A stretch of DNA of 59,040 bases from Microvirga massiliensis (GTDB lineage: Bacteria; Pseudomonadota; Alphaproteobacteria; Rhizobiales; Beijerinckiaceae): positions 12,437 through 71,476 of the forward strand of contig NZ_LN811366.1 of the NCBI RefSeq assembly GCF_001006805.1, written 5' to 3'. The position numbers were made by a program, and so were the translations under genes. The notes under the pieces are model-generated. The model was not told where the DNA came from. It searched no databases and saw only the letters and a program-made list of their open reading frames with translations. Shown here piece by piece: positions 50,519 through 59,040 of the stretch. Position 1 is the stretch's first letter; the number at the start of each line of letters is the position of its first letter.

Positions 50519-51265
50519 TCAGGTGTGATTGCGCCGCATTCCGAGCAGGCGCTCGTATTCATACCGAATGAGGCGGTGGCAGTCGCATGCGACCGCCTCC
50601 AGCTTTTCGGGATCGGTAATTCTGACGTGAGCACGGCTGTTTCGGAGCACGCCTTCCTGATCGAGCGCGCCGAGGCACTGGGTGACACTCGGTCGGCGTA
50701 CGCCGAGGAGGCGCGACAGCACCTGGTGAGTCAGGGGGATAGCGTCGTCATCCAGACAGTCGCGGGCGAGGAGCAACCAGCGCGAGAGGCGCTGCTTGAG
50801 ATCGTGCGTCGCATTGCAGACGCTCGCCTGCGACGTCTGCAGGAGCACGACCTGAACATATTTCAGCAGGAGCGAGCGAAGGATGGAGGACTGGTCCATC
50901 GCGCGTTGAAGATCGGAACGCGATATGCGAAGCGCGCTCCCGCTGACTTGCACGACGCGTCGAAATGGGGGCTCGTCATCGTCGCCGAGCACGACAGGGA
51001 TGCCGGTCATGCCCTCTGAGCCGGTCAGCCAGACTTCCACCCACTTGTCCCGAGCACTCTTGGCGGAAACGGATACGAGCCCCTTCTCGATGAAGTAGAC
51101 CTGATCCATCGGAGTGCCGGAATGGTGCAGGATCTGGCGGGGCTTGAGGTCTACCGGATGGAGAAGTGGGGCGAGACGCTCGAGCTCGGACCGCGGGAGG
51201 ACACGCAGGAGCCCATTGCGGGATTCCAGGACTGAGCCACGATCTGTCGGCTGCACATCATTCAT
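50519..51265 (-). CDS. Crp/Fnr-family regulator
   Basis: A 248-residue regulator: cyclic-nucleotide-binding fold (LHPVDLKPRQILHHSGTPMDQVYFIEKGLVSVSAK, SEGMTGIPVVLGDDD) and a C-terminal HTH (PLTHQVLSRLLGVRRPSVTQCLGALDQEGVL). It has no FNR-type N-terminal cysteine cluster. The ATG at 51265 is preferred over the in-frame extension to 51457, which is not protein-like. It is divergent from the TPP-enzyme operon and may control it. Confidence 0.9.
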   Translation of the reverse strand: MNDVQPTDRGSVLESRNGLLRVLPRSELERLAPLLHPVDLKPRQILHHSGTPMDQVYFIEKGLVSVSAKSARDKWVEVWLTGSEGMTGIPVVLGDDDEPPFRRVVQVSGSALRISRSDLQRAMDQSSILRSLLLKYVQVVLLQTSQASVCNATHDLKQRLSRWLLLARDCLDDDAIPLTHQVLSRLLGVRRPSVTQCLGALDQEGVLRNSRAHVRITDPEKLEAVACDCHRLIRYEYERLLGMRRNHT

Positions 51266-51567
51266 CACCCGTTGATAGCCGATCACGAGCGGTATCGGTA
51301 GGCGAGGGGCGAATAGAGGCATCAAGGGGGCCCCGGCCAACAGCCAAGGTTGGCCGTGCCTTGGCTCCGAGCGGTCGGGCTGAGCCGGCGCAGAGCACAA
51401 AAGTTGGTCCGCAACTGGACACAAACGGCCTTCCAGGGGGGCGAAGCAGGCGACCACCGCGTTGAACCAATGCGGTCCAGACGCCCGCGGGAGGAATCAG
51501 CAGCGACGCGAGCAATTTTGCGGCTGGCCGCTGTTCCTTTGCCCAATGACCAATCAGGGAGACCATC
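51266..51567. other. Divergent promoter region, regulator and TPP-enzyme operon
   Basis: About 300 bases that must contain promoters for both directions. I see no perfect Crp or FNR box; TTGAT-AGCC-GATCA at 51272-51285 is only half-matched. Confidence 0.35.
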
Positions 51568-53322
51568 ATGGCGGTAATGGCGGCTGAGATTCTGGTCGAC
51601 ACGCTGATCGACTGGGGAGTCGACACGGTGTTCGGCCTGCCGGGGGATGGCATCAATGGCATCATCGAGGCGCTGCGCCAGCGCCAGGAGCAGATCCGCT
51701 TCGTCCAGGTCCGGCATGAGGAGGCCGCCGCCTTCATGGCCTGCGCACATGCCAAATGGACCGGCCGGCTCGGGGTCTGCCTTGCGACCTCCGGGCCCGG
51801 CGGTATCCACCTCCTCAACGGCCTCTACGACGCCAAGCTCGACGGCCAGCCCGTGCTCGCCATCACAGGCCTGCAGTTCCACGATCTCCTGCACACCTAC
51901 ACCCAGCAGGATGTCGAGCTCGACAAGCTGTTCCAGGATGTCTGCGTCTACAACGCCCGCATCATGGGCGCCGCGCATGTCGAGAACACCACCGAGCTCG
52001 CCTGCCGGACCGCGCTCGCCTATCGCGGCGTCGCCCATGTGACGATCCCGGTCGATCTCCAGGAGCAGAGCCTGAAGGAAGCCCACCGCTCGAAGCGCAA
52101 CCGCCCCGGTCATGTATCAGACCGTATGGCCGAGAGCGCCCATGTCCCGAGCGAGGACGAGCTCGCCCGGGCCGCCGCGATCCTGAATGAGGGCAAGAAG
52201 ATCGTGATCCTTGCCGGTCGCGGCGCGCTCAATGCTCGGGCCGAAGTCGAGGCGGTCGCCGAGCGGCTCGGCGCGCCGGTCGCCAAGCCGCTGCTCGGCA
52301 AGGCGGTACTGCCCGATGACCACCCCTTTACGACCGGCGGCACCGGCCTGCTCGGCACCCGCCCATCCCAGGAGGCGCTCGAGGCCTGCGACACACTCCT
52401 CATCGTCGGCTCCAGCTTTCCCTATATCGAGTATTACCCCAAACCCGGCGCCGCGCGTGCCGTCCAGGTCGAGCTCGACCCTAAGCGGGTCGGGCTGCGC
52501 TATCCCATAGAGGCCGCCCTCGTCGGCGATGCTAGGCGGGTGCTCGCGGCGCTCCTGCCGCGACTCGACCACCATGCCGACCGGTCGTTCCTCGAGCAGG
52601 CCCAGGCCGGCATGACCGAGTGGCGGGCGCTCATGCAGGAGCGCGGCACCCGAATGGACGTGCCCCTGAAGCCGCAGGTGGTGGCATACGAGCTCAATCA
52701 GTTGCTCGCAGAGGATGCGATCATCGCAACCGATTCCGGGACGATCACAACCTGGGCGGCGCGGCACCTGGAGATCCGCGGTGCGATGCAGTTTTCCTGC
52801 TCGGGCAATCTCGCCACCATGGCATGCGGGCTGCCCTATGCCAATGCGGCGGCCCTCGCCTATCCGGGCCGGCAGGTGATCGCCTTCGTGGGCGATGGCG
52901 GGCTCACGATGCTGATGGGCGAGTTCGCAACGGCGGTGAAATACAACCTGAACGTGAAGGTGGTGGTGATCAAGAACAACACTCTCGGCCAGATCAAGTG
53001 GGAGCAGATGGTGTTTCTCGGCAACCCGGAATTTGCCTGCGAACTGCAGCCGATTGACTTTGCTCAAGTTGCGCGCGGCTTCGGGATCCCGGGCTTCACG
53101 ATCGAGGATCCGAAGCGCTGCGGCGCGATCCTGCGCGAAGCGCTCGCCACGCCGGGCCCGGTGCTGATCGAGGCGGTCGTGGACCCGCACGAGCCCCCGA
53201 TGCCGCCTAAGGTCTCGCTCGAGCAGGCCGCGCATTTTGCCGAGGCGCTTGCCCGCGGCACACCGAACGCCAGCAAAATCGCGCTCACCACCGCAACCAA
53301 TACCGTCCGCGAACTCATCTGA
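51568..53322 (+). CDS. Thiamine-pyrophosphate enzyme (pyruvate oxidase/acetolactate-synthase-like)
   Basis: A 584-residue three-domain TPP enzyme. The catalytic Glu is in RHEEAAAFMACAHAKWTG; the N-terminal domain has TVFGLPGDGINGIIEAL and ATSGPGGIHLLNGLYDAKLDGQPVLAITG. The TPP-binding motif is GDGGLTMLMGEFATAVKYNLNVKVVVIKNN. Overall order resembles PoxB-type pyruvate oxidases. Substrate is unknown; with sugar-acid genes downstream, a 2-keto acid is likely. GGGAG precedes the ATG. It is the first gene of a six-gene operon. Confidence 0.9.
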   Translation: MAVMAAEILVDTLIDWGVDTVFGLPGDGINGIIEALRQRQEQIRFVQVRHEEAAAFMACAHAKWTGRLGVCLATSGPGGIHLLNGLYDAKLDGQPVLAITGLQFHDLLHTYTQQDVELDKLFQDVCVYNARIMGAAHVENTTELACRTALAYRGVAHVTIPVDLQEQSLKEAHRSKRNRPGHVSDRMAESAHVPSEDELARAAAILNEGKKIVILAGRGALNARAEVEAVAERLGAPVAKPLLGKAVLPDDHPFTTGGTGLLGTRPSQEALEACDTLLIVGSSFPYIEYYPKPGAARAVQVELDPKRVGLRYPIEAALVGDARRVLAALLPRLDHHADRSFLEQAQAGMTEWRALMQERGTRMDVPLKPQVVAYELNQLLAEDAIIATDSGTITTWAARHLEIRGAMQFSCSGNLATMACGLPYANAAALAYPGRQVIAFVGDGGLTMLMGEFATAVKYNLNVKVVVIKNNTLGQIKWEQMVFLGNPEFACELQPIDFAQVARGFGIPGFTIEDPKRCGAILREALATPGPVLIEAVVDPHEPPMPPKVSLEQAAHFAEALARGTPNASKIALTTATNTVRELI

Positions 53323-53335
53323 GGACGGGCAAGCC

Positions 53336-54433
53336 ATGGCAAGGGACCATGTAGCAATCCAGCGCATCGAGGCCCGGGCTTACTCCATACCGACCGACGC
53401 CCCCGAGGCCGACGGTACTTTCGCCTGGGATCGCACGACGATCATCATTGTCGAGGTAAGCGCCGGCGGTCAGAAGGGGCTCGGCTACACGTATTCCAGC
53501 GCAATTGTCACGAGGCTGGTCGACAACATCTTGGCGCCGGTGTTGATGGGCGAGGATGCACTCGCCGTTCCAAGGCACTGGAAGGCGATGATCGGCGCCG
53601 TCCGCAATCTCGGTTGGCGGGGTCTGTGTGCGAACGCGATCTCCGCCGTCGACGTCGCACTCTGGGATCTCAAGGCGCGCCTCTTCGGGCTCCCGCTCGT
53701 GGAACTGCTCGGCGCTGCGCGAAACGAGGTTCCGATCTACGGCAGCGGAGGGTTTACGACATACTCGCTGGAAAGGCTGGCCCAGCAACTCGGAAACTGG
53801 GTTTCCGAGCAGGGGTGCCGCTTCGTCAAGATGAAGATTGGCAGCCACCCTGAGGAGGATCTCAAGCGCATCCGCACGGCCCGTTCGGCAATCGGAACTG
53901 CCGACCTGATGATAGACGCGAATGGTGCTTTCGATTGCAAGCAGGCGCTGCTCTTTGCCGAAAAGGCCGCTTGCATCGGTATCGTCTGGTTTGAGGAGCC
54001 GGTCTCGAGCGACGATCTCACAGGGCTGCGCCTCCTACGCGACAGAGCGCCCGGAGGACTCGAGATCGCCGCCGGTGAGTACGGATACGAGCCATTCTAC
54101 TTCAAGCGCATGATGGATGCAGGCGCGGTCGATGTCATACAGGCCGATGCAACGCGCTGCTGCGGCTATACGGGATTCCTCGAAGCTGCAGCCCTCGCTG
54201 ATGCGCATCCGCTGCCGCTTTCGGCCCATACCGCGCCTGCGCTTCACCTGCCGGTCTGCTGTTCCGCCCCACGCCTTCGTCACATCGAGTGGTTTCATGA
54301 TCACGCTCGCATCGAGCAGATGTTCTTCGATGGCGCGCCTGTCCCGAAAGACGGAGTAATCCGCCCGGATCTGTCGCGCGAAGGCCACGGGCTGGATCTC
54401 AAGCGGGCCGACATAGAGCAATTCGCCGTTTGA
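53336..54433 (+). CDS. Enolase-superfamily (mandelate racemase-like) sugar-acid dehydratase/racemase
   Basis: A 365-residue MR/MLE-family enzyme. Catalytic set: the lysine pair in FVKMKIG, metal ligands in MIDANGAF, WFEEPV and AGEYG, and His in LSAHTAPAL. Members dehydrate sugar acids or racemise 2-hydroxy acids. The start at 53336 follows GAGGA. It is spaced 13 bases after the TPP gene and 16 before the oxidase gene, so it is co-expressed with enzymes that handle 2-hydroxy and 2-keto acids. Confidence 0.9.
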   Translation: MARDHVAIQRIEARAYSIPTDAPEADGTFAWDRTTIIIVEVSAGGQKGLGYTYSSAIVTRLVDNILAPVLMGEDALAVPRHWKAMIGAVRNLGWRGLCANAISAVDVALWDLKARLFGLPLVELLGAARNEVPIYGSGGFTTYSLERLAQQLGNWVSEQGCRFVKMKIGSHPEEDLKRIRTARSAIGTADLMIDANGAFDCKQALLFAEKAACIGIVWFEEPVSSDDLTGLRLLRDRAPGGLEIAAGEYGYEPFYFKRMMDAGAVDVIQADATRCCGYTGFLEAAALADAHPLPLSAHTAPALHLPVCCSAPRLRHIEWFHDHARIEQMFFDGAPVPKDGVIRPDLSREGHGLDLKRADIEQFAV

Positions 54434-54449
54434 GATCGGAGAGATTGGT

Positions 54450-57400
54450 ATGGCTCACGCAGCTGAAACCGACCCGTCGATCAAGGCCACAGGCAGACCG
54501 AGAGGTCAGCCGGACCGCCGCATCGAACTCGCGCCGAATGGGCGTATCCGCACCGCATACACGGTTACGCCCGATCTAGACCCTGCCGCACTTGCCGATG
54601 CCTTGAAAGCGACGATCCAAGGAGAGGTGCGCTTCGACGACGGCAGTCGGGCACTCTACGCGACAGACTCCTCCAATTATCGCCAGGTGCCGATCGGGGT
54701 CGTGATCCCGAAGAGCAAGGAGGACGTCATCCAGACGGTCGAGATCTGCCGCCGTTTCGATGCTCCGCTCCTGCCCCGCGGCGGCGGAACGAGCCTCGCC
54801 GGTGAATGCTGCAACACAGCCGTCGTGATCGACTTCTCGAAATACCTGAACCGCGTGATCGAGATCGACCCGGAGCGCCGGCTCGCCCGAGTCGAGCCTG
54901 GCTGCATTCTCGATACGCTGCGCGACGAGGCGGCCCGGTACGGCCTTACCTTTGGTCCCGATCCGGCGACGCATGACCATAATACGCTGGGAGGCATGAT
55001 CGGAAACGACTCGGGTGGCGTGCATGCCCTCATGAACGGCATCACCGTGCACAACGTCCGTGCGCTCGAAGTGCTGACCTATGATGGCCTTCGCCTCTCG
55101 GTCGGGCCGACGAGCGAGGACGACCTGCGCGGAATCCTGCGCGCCGGTGGACGCCGAGGTGAAATCTATGGGAAGCTCATCGAGTTGCGGGATAAATATG
55201 GCGACCTCGTGCGAGCGCGCTTCCCGCAAATTCCACGGCGCGTGTCGGGCTATGAGAACCTCGATCAGCTCTTCCCGGAGAATGACTGCAACGTCGCGCG
55301 TGCGCTCGTGGGTACCGAGGGCACTTGCGTCACCGTCCTCGAGGCTACGCTCGACCTGATTCCCAACCCGCCCGAGCGGGTTCTCGTCATCATGGGATTC
55401 CCGGACATCTTCGAGGCTGCGGATGCAGTCCCGCGCGTGCTCGAGCACAAGCCGATCGGTCTCGAAGGGGTGGACGAACTGCTCGTCGACCACATCCGGA
55501 CCAAGCACCTGCACGAGGAGAACCTCGACGTCCTGCCGAAGGGGTGCGGTTGGCTCGTGGTCGAGTTCGGGGCCGATTTCAGGGATGCCGCGGTCGAGCA
55601 GGCGCAGGGGCTTGTCAATGCCTTTCGCAGCGATCAGAGCGTGGACGCCCGCCTTGTGCAAGACAAGGACAAACAGAACCGCATCTGGATGGTGCGAGAC
55701 GCTGCCCTTGGAGCCGAATCCTACGTTCCCAATCACCCGGATACCTGGCCCGGCTGGGAGGACTCGGCGGTTCACCGAGACAACCTCGGCCCATACCTGC
55801 GCGAGCTCAAGGCGCTCTTCCACAAGTATGGCTATAATCCTTGTGTTTATGGGCACTTCGGCGACGGCCTCGTTCATTGCACGGTGGCATTCGATCTCTA
55901 CGACGAGCCCGGCATTGCGGCTTGGCGGCAGTTTCTCAATGAGGCAGCCGACCTCGTCGTGCGCTACAACGGTTCTCTATCCGGCGAGCACGGCGACGGG
56001 CAGGCCCGCGCAGAGCTCCTCGAGAAAATGTACGGGCCGGCTCTCGTCGAGGGCTTTCGCGAGTTCAAGGCGATCTGGGATTCAAAGGGGCGAATGAACC
56101 CTGGCAAGGTGGTCGATCCGTACCCGATCACCTCGGATCTGCGGCTCGGGCCAAGCTACAAGCCCCCGAAGCTCGACACCTACTTCTCCTATCCGGTGGA
56201 AGGCAGCTTCGACCGAGCGGCGCAACGCTGCGTCGGCGTCGGAAAGTGCCGGCGGCACGATAGCCATGACGAGGTCATGTGCCCGAGCTATCTCGCGACC
56301 CACGAGGAGAAATACTCGACGCGGGGGCGTTCACGGCTCCTGTTCGAGATGCTCCATGGAGGGCCGATTCAGGACCGATGGCACAGCCAGGCTGTCGAAG
56401 ACGCCCTCGACCTCTGCCTTGCGTGCAAGGGATGCAAGAGCGACTGCCCGGTCCATGTCGACATGGCAACCTACAAAGCCGAGTTTCGGGCACATCACTA
56501 TGCTTCGCGGCTACGGCCCCGCGCTGCGTATTCGATGGGGCGGATCCATCAGCTCGCCCATATCGCTTCGCGCACACCACGGCTCGCAAACATGCTCACC
56601 ACAATGCCGCTTCTCGCACGGGCAGCCAAGGCGTCGGCCGGGATAGCGCAAAAGCGTACGATTCCGCGTTTCGCCACTCAAACCTTCGTGGATTGGTTCA
56701 GACGGCGGGAGCAGGCCCGTCCCGGTGGGGCACGCGTGCTTCTGTGGCCCGACACGTTCAACAACTACTTCCGACCAAGAACCGCGATTGCGGCGACGAG
56801 AGTGCTCGAGGCGGCCGGATTCGATGTCGTCATTCCCGAGCGTCCTTTGTGCTGTGGGCGTCCGCTCTATGACTGGGGCTGGCTCGACCGTGCAGAAAAG
56901 CTCTGGCGGCGCACGCTCACCGTCCTGAAGGACGATATCGAAGCCGGCACTCCCGTCGTGGGGCTCGAGCCCGCATGCGTTTCGTCCTTCAAGGACGAAC
57001 TCGTAAACCTCTTTCCAAAGGATCGATCGGCGCAGCGCTTGTCCGAACAGACTGTCTTCTTCAGTGACTTCCTCGCGGCCCATGGGATCGGGGCGGCTGC
57101 GGGCGCGGAGCACGAGAAGGCGCTCGTCCATGTCCATTGTCATCAGCATGCGATCATCAAGACGGAGGGAGAGCGCAGGCTGCTTGACCGGCTTGGCCTG
57201 CATTACGATGTCGTGCCCTCCGGTTGCTGCGGTATGGCCGGTGCATTCGGGTTCGAGGAGGGAAAATACGAGATCTCGCAGCAGATCGGAGAGCGAGTGC
57301 TGCTGCCGGCGGTACGCGCCGCTGCACCGGACGTAGCCATCCTGACGAATGGCTTCAGCTGTCGCGAACAGATCGAGCAAGGGACAGGGCGCGCGACGCT

Positions 57401-57455
57401 GCATATTGCAGAATTCGTCGCCCGGAGCATGGGTCTTAATGGGGATGCATCATGA
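54450..57455 (+). CDS. FAD-linked oxidase fused to Fe-S oxidoreductase (2-hydroxyacid dehydrogenase type)
   Basis: A 1001-residue flavoprotein. The N-terminal half is a VAO-type FAD domain (VGVVIPKSKEDVIQTV, PRGGGTSLAGECCN, HDHNTLGGMIGNDSGG) with its C-terminal cap (YGHFGDGLVHC, SLSGEHGDGQARAELL). The C-terminal half has Fe-S cysteines (CVGVGKCRR...MCPSYLATHEEKYSTRGRSRLL; LCLACKGCKSDCPVHVD) and CCG domains (PLCCGRPLYD; VPSGCCGMAGAFGFE). Proteins of this architecture oxidise D-lactate or related 2-hydroxy acids and pass electrons to the respiratory chain. It overlaps the next gene by four bases. Confidence 0.92.
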   Translation: MAHAAETDPSIKATGRPRGQPDRRIELAPNGRIRTAYTVTPDLDPAALADALKATIQGEVRFDDGSRALYATDSSNYRQVPIGVVIPKSKEDVIQTVEICRRFDAPLLPRGGGTSLAGECCNTAVVIDFSKYLNRVIEIDPERRLARVEPGCILDTLRDEAARYGLTFGPDPATHDHNTLGGMIGNDSGGVHALMNGITVHNVRALEVLTYDGLRLSVGPTSEDDLRGILRAGGRRGEIYGKLIELRDKYGDLVRARFPQIPRRVSGYENLDQLFPENDCNVARALVGTEGTCVTVLEATLDLIPNPPERVLVIMGFPDIFEAADAVPRVLEHKPIGLEGVDELLVDHIRTKHLHEENLDVLPKGCGWLVVEFGADFRDAAVEQAQGLVNAFRSDQSVDARLVQDKDKQNRIWMVRDAALGAESYVPNHPDTWPGWEDSAVHRDNLGPYLRELKALFHKYGYNPCVYGHFGDGLVHCTVAFDLYDEPGIAAWRQFLNEAADLVVRYNGSLSGEHGDGQARAELLEKMYGPALVEGFREFKAIWDSKGRMNPGKVVDPYPITSDLRLGPSYKPPKLDTYFSYPVEGSFDRAAQRCVGVGKCRRHDSHDEVMCPSYLATHEEKYSTRGRSRLLFEMLHGGPIQDRWHSQAVEDALDLCLACKGCKSDCPVHVDMATYKAEFRAHHYASRLRPRAAYSMGRIHQLAHIASRTPRLANMLTTMPLLARAAKASAGIAQKRTIPRFATQTFVDWFRRREQARPGGARVLLWPDTFNNYFRPRTAIAATRVLEAAGFDVVIPERPLCCGRPLYDWGWLDRAEKLWRRTLTVLKDDIEAGTPVVGLEPACVSSFKDELVNLFPKDRSAQRLSEQTVFFSDFLAAHGIGAAAGAEHEKALVHVHCHQHAIIKTEGERRLLDRLGLHYDVVPSGCCGMAGAFGFEEGKYEISQQIGERVLLPAVRAAAPDVAILTNGFSCREQIEQGTGRATLHIAEFVARSMGLNGDAS

Positions 57456-57826
57456 CGGTCGTCGGCCGGAAAGTCTGGGCAATTGCGGAGGGCTATATCC
57501 CTTCGCACAGCACGAGCGACGACCGTACCCTGATATCGCATGAGACCGCCTGCCTTCTGAACGCGAGCAACCGCGATGCACAGGTGCGGATCACGTTATT
57601 CTTCGCGGACCGCGATCCGGTCGGACCGTACCAGGTACGCGTACCGGCGAAGCGCACCTTGCATTTGCGATTCAACGATCTCGAAGATCCCGCGCCGGTG
57701 CCGCGCGACACGGACTACTCGTCGCTGTTCGAATCCGATGTGCCGATCATCGTCCAGCACACGCGACTCGACTCGCGCAAGGCCGAACTTGCATTGTTGA
57801 GCACCGTGGCCTTCGGGCAGGATTGA
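57452..57826 (+). CDS. Sensory rhodopsin transducer (ASRT)-family protein
   Basis: A 124-residue beta-sandwich protein closely following the Anabaena sensory rhodopsin transducer pattern: KVWAIAEGYIP, ISHETACLLNASNRDA, FFADRDPVGPYQVRVPAKRTLHLRFNDL, PVPRDTDYSSLFESDVPIIVQHTRLDSRKAELALLSTVAF. No rhodopsin gene is in the window. The family has been proposed to bind small molecules such as sugars, which fits this sugar/hydroxy-acid operon. The start overlaps the oxidase stop (ATGA). Confidence 0.93.
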   Translation: MTVVGRKVWAIAEGYIPSHSTSDDRTLISHETACLLNASNRDAQVRITLFFADRDPVGPYQVRVPAKRTLHLRFNDLEDPAPVPRDTDYSSLFESDVPIIVQHTRLDSRKAELALLSTVAFGQD

Positions 57827-57836
57827 GGAACTCGTG

Positions 57837-58883
57837 ATGGTGAATTCCGTGCAGAGGACAGGTCGCGGCAGCAGACCCGTGGTGGTGGTCACCGGCGCAT
57901 CGGCCGGCGTCGGGCGGGCAACGGCCATCGCCTTTGCACAGCAAGGCTACGATGTCGCTCTCATTGCCCGGGGCCATGAAAGGCTCGGATCCGCGGGCCG
58001 CGCCGTCGAGAGGGCAGGGGGGCGCGCACTCATGCTGCCAGCCGATGTTGCGGATGCCGAGGCCGTGTTCGCGGCGGCGGACCGGGTCGCGCATGAATGG
58101 GGCGGCATCGATGTATGGGTCAATGACGCCATGGCGACAGTCTTCGCGCCTGTGCACCGCACTGCGCCGGACGAGTTCAAGCGCGTCACGGAGGTGACCT
58201 ATCTCGGCCAGGTGCACGGGACTCTTGCAGCCCTCAAGCATATGCGTCCGCGCGACCATGGCACCATCGTTCAGGTCGGTTCTGCGCTGAGCTACCGTTC
58301 GATCCCGCTGCAATCCGCCTATTGCGGGGCAAAGTTTGCCGTCCGTGGCTTTACGGATTCCCTCCGGAGCGAGCTCATTCACCAGGGCAGCCGAATCCGG
58401 CTTACCATGGTGCAGTTGCCGGCGGTGAATACGCCTCAGTTCGACTGGGCTCGCAGCCGTATGCCGCGCCGGTTGCAGCCCGTTCCACCGATCCACCAGC
58501 CCGAGGCGATTGCCGCTGCCATCGTACGGGCCGCGGAGGAGGCGCCGCGGGAGCTGTGGATCGGCTGGCCTTCGGTACGGGCGATCGTGGGGACCATGAT
58601 CGCCCCCGGCCTTCTCGACCGGCTCGCGGCGCGCGCCGCCTGGGAGGGCCAGATGACCGACGAGCCGGCCGACGCCAGCGAGCCTGGCAATCTCTTCGAA
58701 GCCGTGCCCGGCGATCCAGGGTCGCACGGCCGGTTCGACGCGCGCAGCAGGCCGGCTGTCCGCTCTGCCTCGTCCACGTGGATCCGGGGAGCGCTCGGAA
58801 TGCTTGGGCTCGGAGTTGCTGCGTCGACGGTCCTGCTGGCGACTTGGGCGGAGCGGGAGCGGAATTTTGCACGAGAGCGCTGA
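57837..58883 (+). CDS. Short-chain dehydrogenase with C-terminal membrane anchor
   Basis: A 348-residue SDR. Cofactor motif VVVTGASAGVGRATAIAF, then NDAMATVF, the catalytic SALSYRSIPLQSAYCGAKFA (Ser, Tyr, Lys) and PAVNTPQFDW. A C-terminal extension ends in a single hydrophobic helix (GALGMLGLGVAASTVLLATW), so the enzyme may be tethered to the inner membrane. GAGGA precedes the ATG at 57837 by 7 bases. Its 3' end overlaps the next gene. Confidence 0.9.
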   Translation: MVNSVQRTGRGSRPVVVVTGASAGVGRATAIAFAQQGYDVALIARGHERLGSAGRAVERAGGRALMLPADVADAEAVFAAADRVAHEWGGIDVWVNDAMATVFAPVHRTAPDEFKRVTEVTYLGQVHGTLAALKHMRPRDHGTIVQVGSALSYRSIPLQSAYCGAKFAVRGFTDSLRSELIHQGSRIRLTMVQLPAVNTPQFDWARSRMPRRLQPVPPIHQPEAIAAAIVRAAEEAPRELWIGWPSVRAIVGTMIAPGLLDRLAARAAWEGQMTDEPADASEPGNLFEAVPGDPGSHGRFDARSRPAVRSASSTWIRGALGMLGLGVAASTVLLATWAERERNFARER

Positions 58884-59040
58884 CGATAAACTCGCATGGT
58901 GGCAGCGGGCAGTCATCTACCAGATCTATCCCCGCTCGTTTCAGGATACGAACGGAGACGGCGTCGGGGACCTGCGCGGCATCGTCGAGCGGCTCGACTA
59001 TCTGAACTGGCTCGGCGTCGACGCCATCTGGATCTCGCCA
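58867..59040 (+). CDS. GH13 alpha-glucosidase/trehalose-synthase-type protein (partial)
   Basis: The first 58 codons only; the gene runs off the window. WWQRAVIYQIYPRSFQDTNGDG, then GDLRGIVERLDYLNWLGVDAIWISP is the invariant start of family-13 alpha-glucosidases and relatives. The likely start is TTG at 58867, overlapping the SDR gene by 17 bases. It would make this operon part of glucoside metabolism. Confidence 0.85.
   Translation, partial: MHESADDKLAWWQRAVIYQIYPRSFQDTNGDGVGDLRGIVERLDYLNWLGVDAIWISP

Noticed and set aside
51272..51285. FNR/Crp box between the regulator and TPP operon
   Set aside because: One half matches TTGAT but the other reads GATCA instead of ATCAA.
1..59040. CRISPR arrays, rRNA genes, insertion-sequence transposases or phage genes
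   Set aside because: No regularly spaced repeats, no rRNA-like stretches and no transposase, integrase or phage structural protein were seen in any frame.

Overview
The window is high-GC DNA with dense, short-spaced genes and protein families typical of Alphaproteobacteria: an ECF sigma factor with a built-in C-terminal tail, DUF2231, many LysR and ABC-transport genes, and BMP-type solute receptors. A member of the Hyphomicrobiales (for example Methylobacteriaceae such as Microvirga) is my best guess from style alone; there is no rRNA or marker gene to prove it.

Layout. 0-5 kb: two divergent, closely related LysR regulators, an ECF sigma factor, folE and a DUF488 protein. 5-14 kb: a hybrid histidine kinase, a di-haem cytochrome c, a nitronate monooxygenase pseudogene, a second DUF488 protein, a PAS protein and a DUF2231 membrane protein. 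A diverged ~385-bp repeat occurs twice here (5012-5398 and 10074-10453). 13.8-29 kb: a nitrogen-catabolic island with a TetR regulator, a PuuE-like deacetylase/allantoinase, an NTF2-like protein, a Liv-type ABC transporter whose permease and two ATPases form one polypeptide, then an oxamate/oxalurate carbamoyltransferase set (AllG, AllF, AllH) with its carbamate kinase, a gamma-glutamyltranspeptidase-family protein resembling oxamate amidohydrolase HpxW, and a PucG-like ureidoglycine-glyoxylate aminotransferase. 29.5-34 kb: a PQQ-type sugar dehydrogenase, TenA and an oxalate-decarboxylase-like bicupin. 34.4-42 kb: a minus-strand operon of a BMP/nucleoside-type ABC transporter followed by two tandem cytosine-deaminase-like amidohydrolases. 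42-47 kb: a decayed histidine kinase, small genes, a PtsN-like protein and a RidA pseudogene. 47-51 kb: a HemD-like protein, an MFS carrier, a periplasmic cupredoxin pair and a Crp/Fnr regulator. 51.5-59 kb: a tight plus-strand operon with a TPP enzyme, an enolase-superfamily dehydratase, a large FAD/Fe-S oxidase, a sensory-rhodopsin-transducer-family protein, an SDR and the start of a GH13 glycosidase.

How the parts fit. Three promoters (16.1, 21.0 and 42.0 kb) carry the same inverted repeat, GTAAG-N6-CTTAC, with identical placement between a TTGAC -35 and a TACAA -10. They face the NTF2/deacetylase/TetR operon, the carbamoyltransferase operon and the BMP-transporter/amidohydrolase operon. 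I infer one regulon, probably controlled by the TetR protein at 13.8 kb. A consistent reading is ureide breakdown: PucG makes oxalurate, AllFGH phosphorolyses it to oxamate and carbamoyl phosphate, AllK recovers ATP, and the HpxW-like enzyme converts oxamate to oxalate. A bicupin related to oxalate decarboxylase lies nearby, but it lacks two catalytic glutamates. The allantoate amidohydrolase step is not in the window, so the pathway is a hypothesis. Several genes are broken by nonsense or frameshift lesions (nitronate monooxygenase, histidine kinase, RidA, one repeat-borne small gene), so this replicon region carries decaying accessory DNA.
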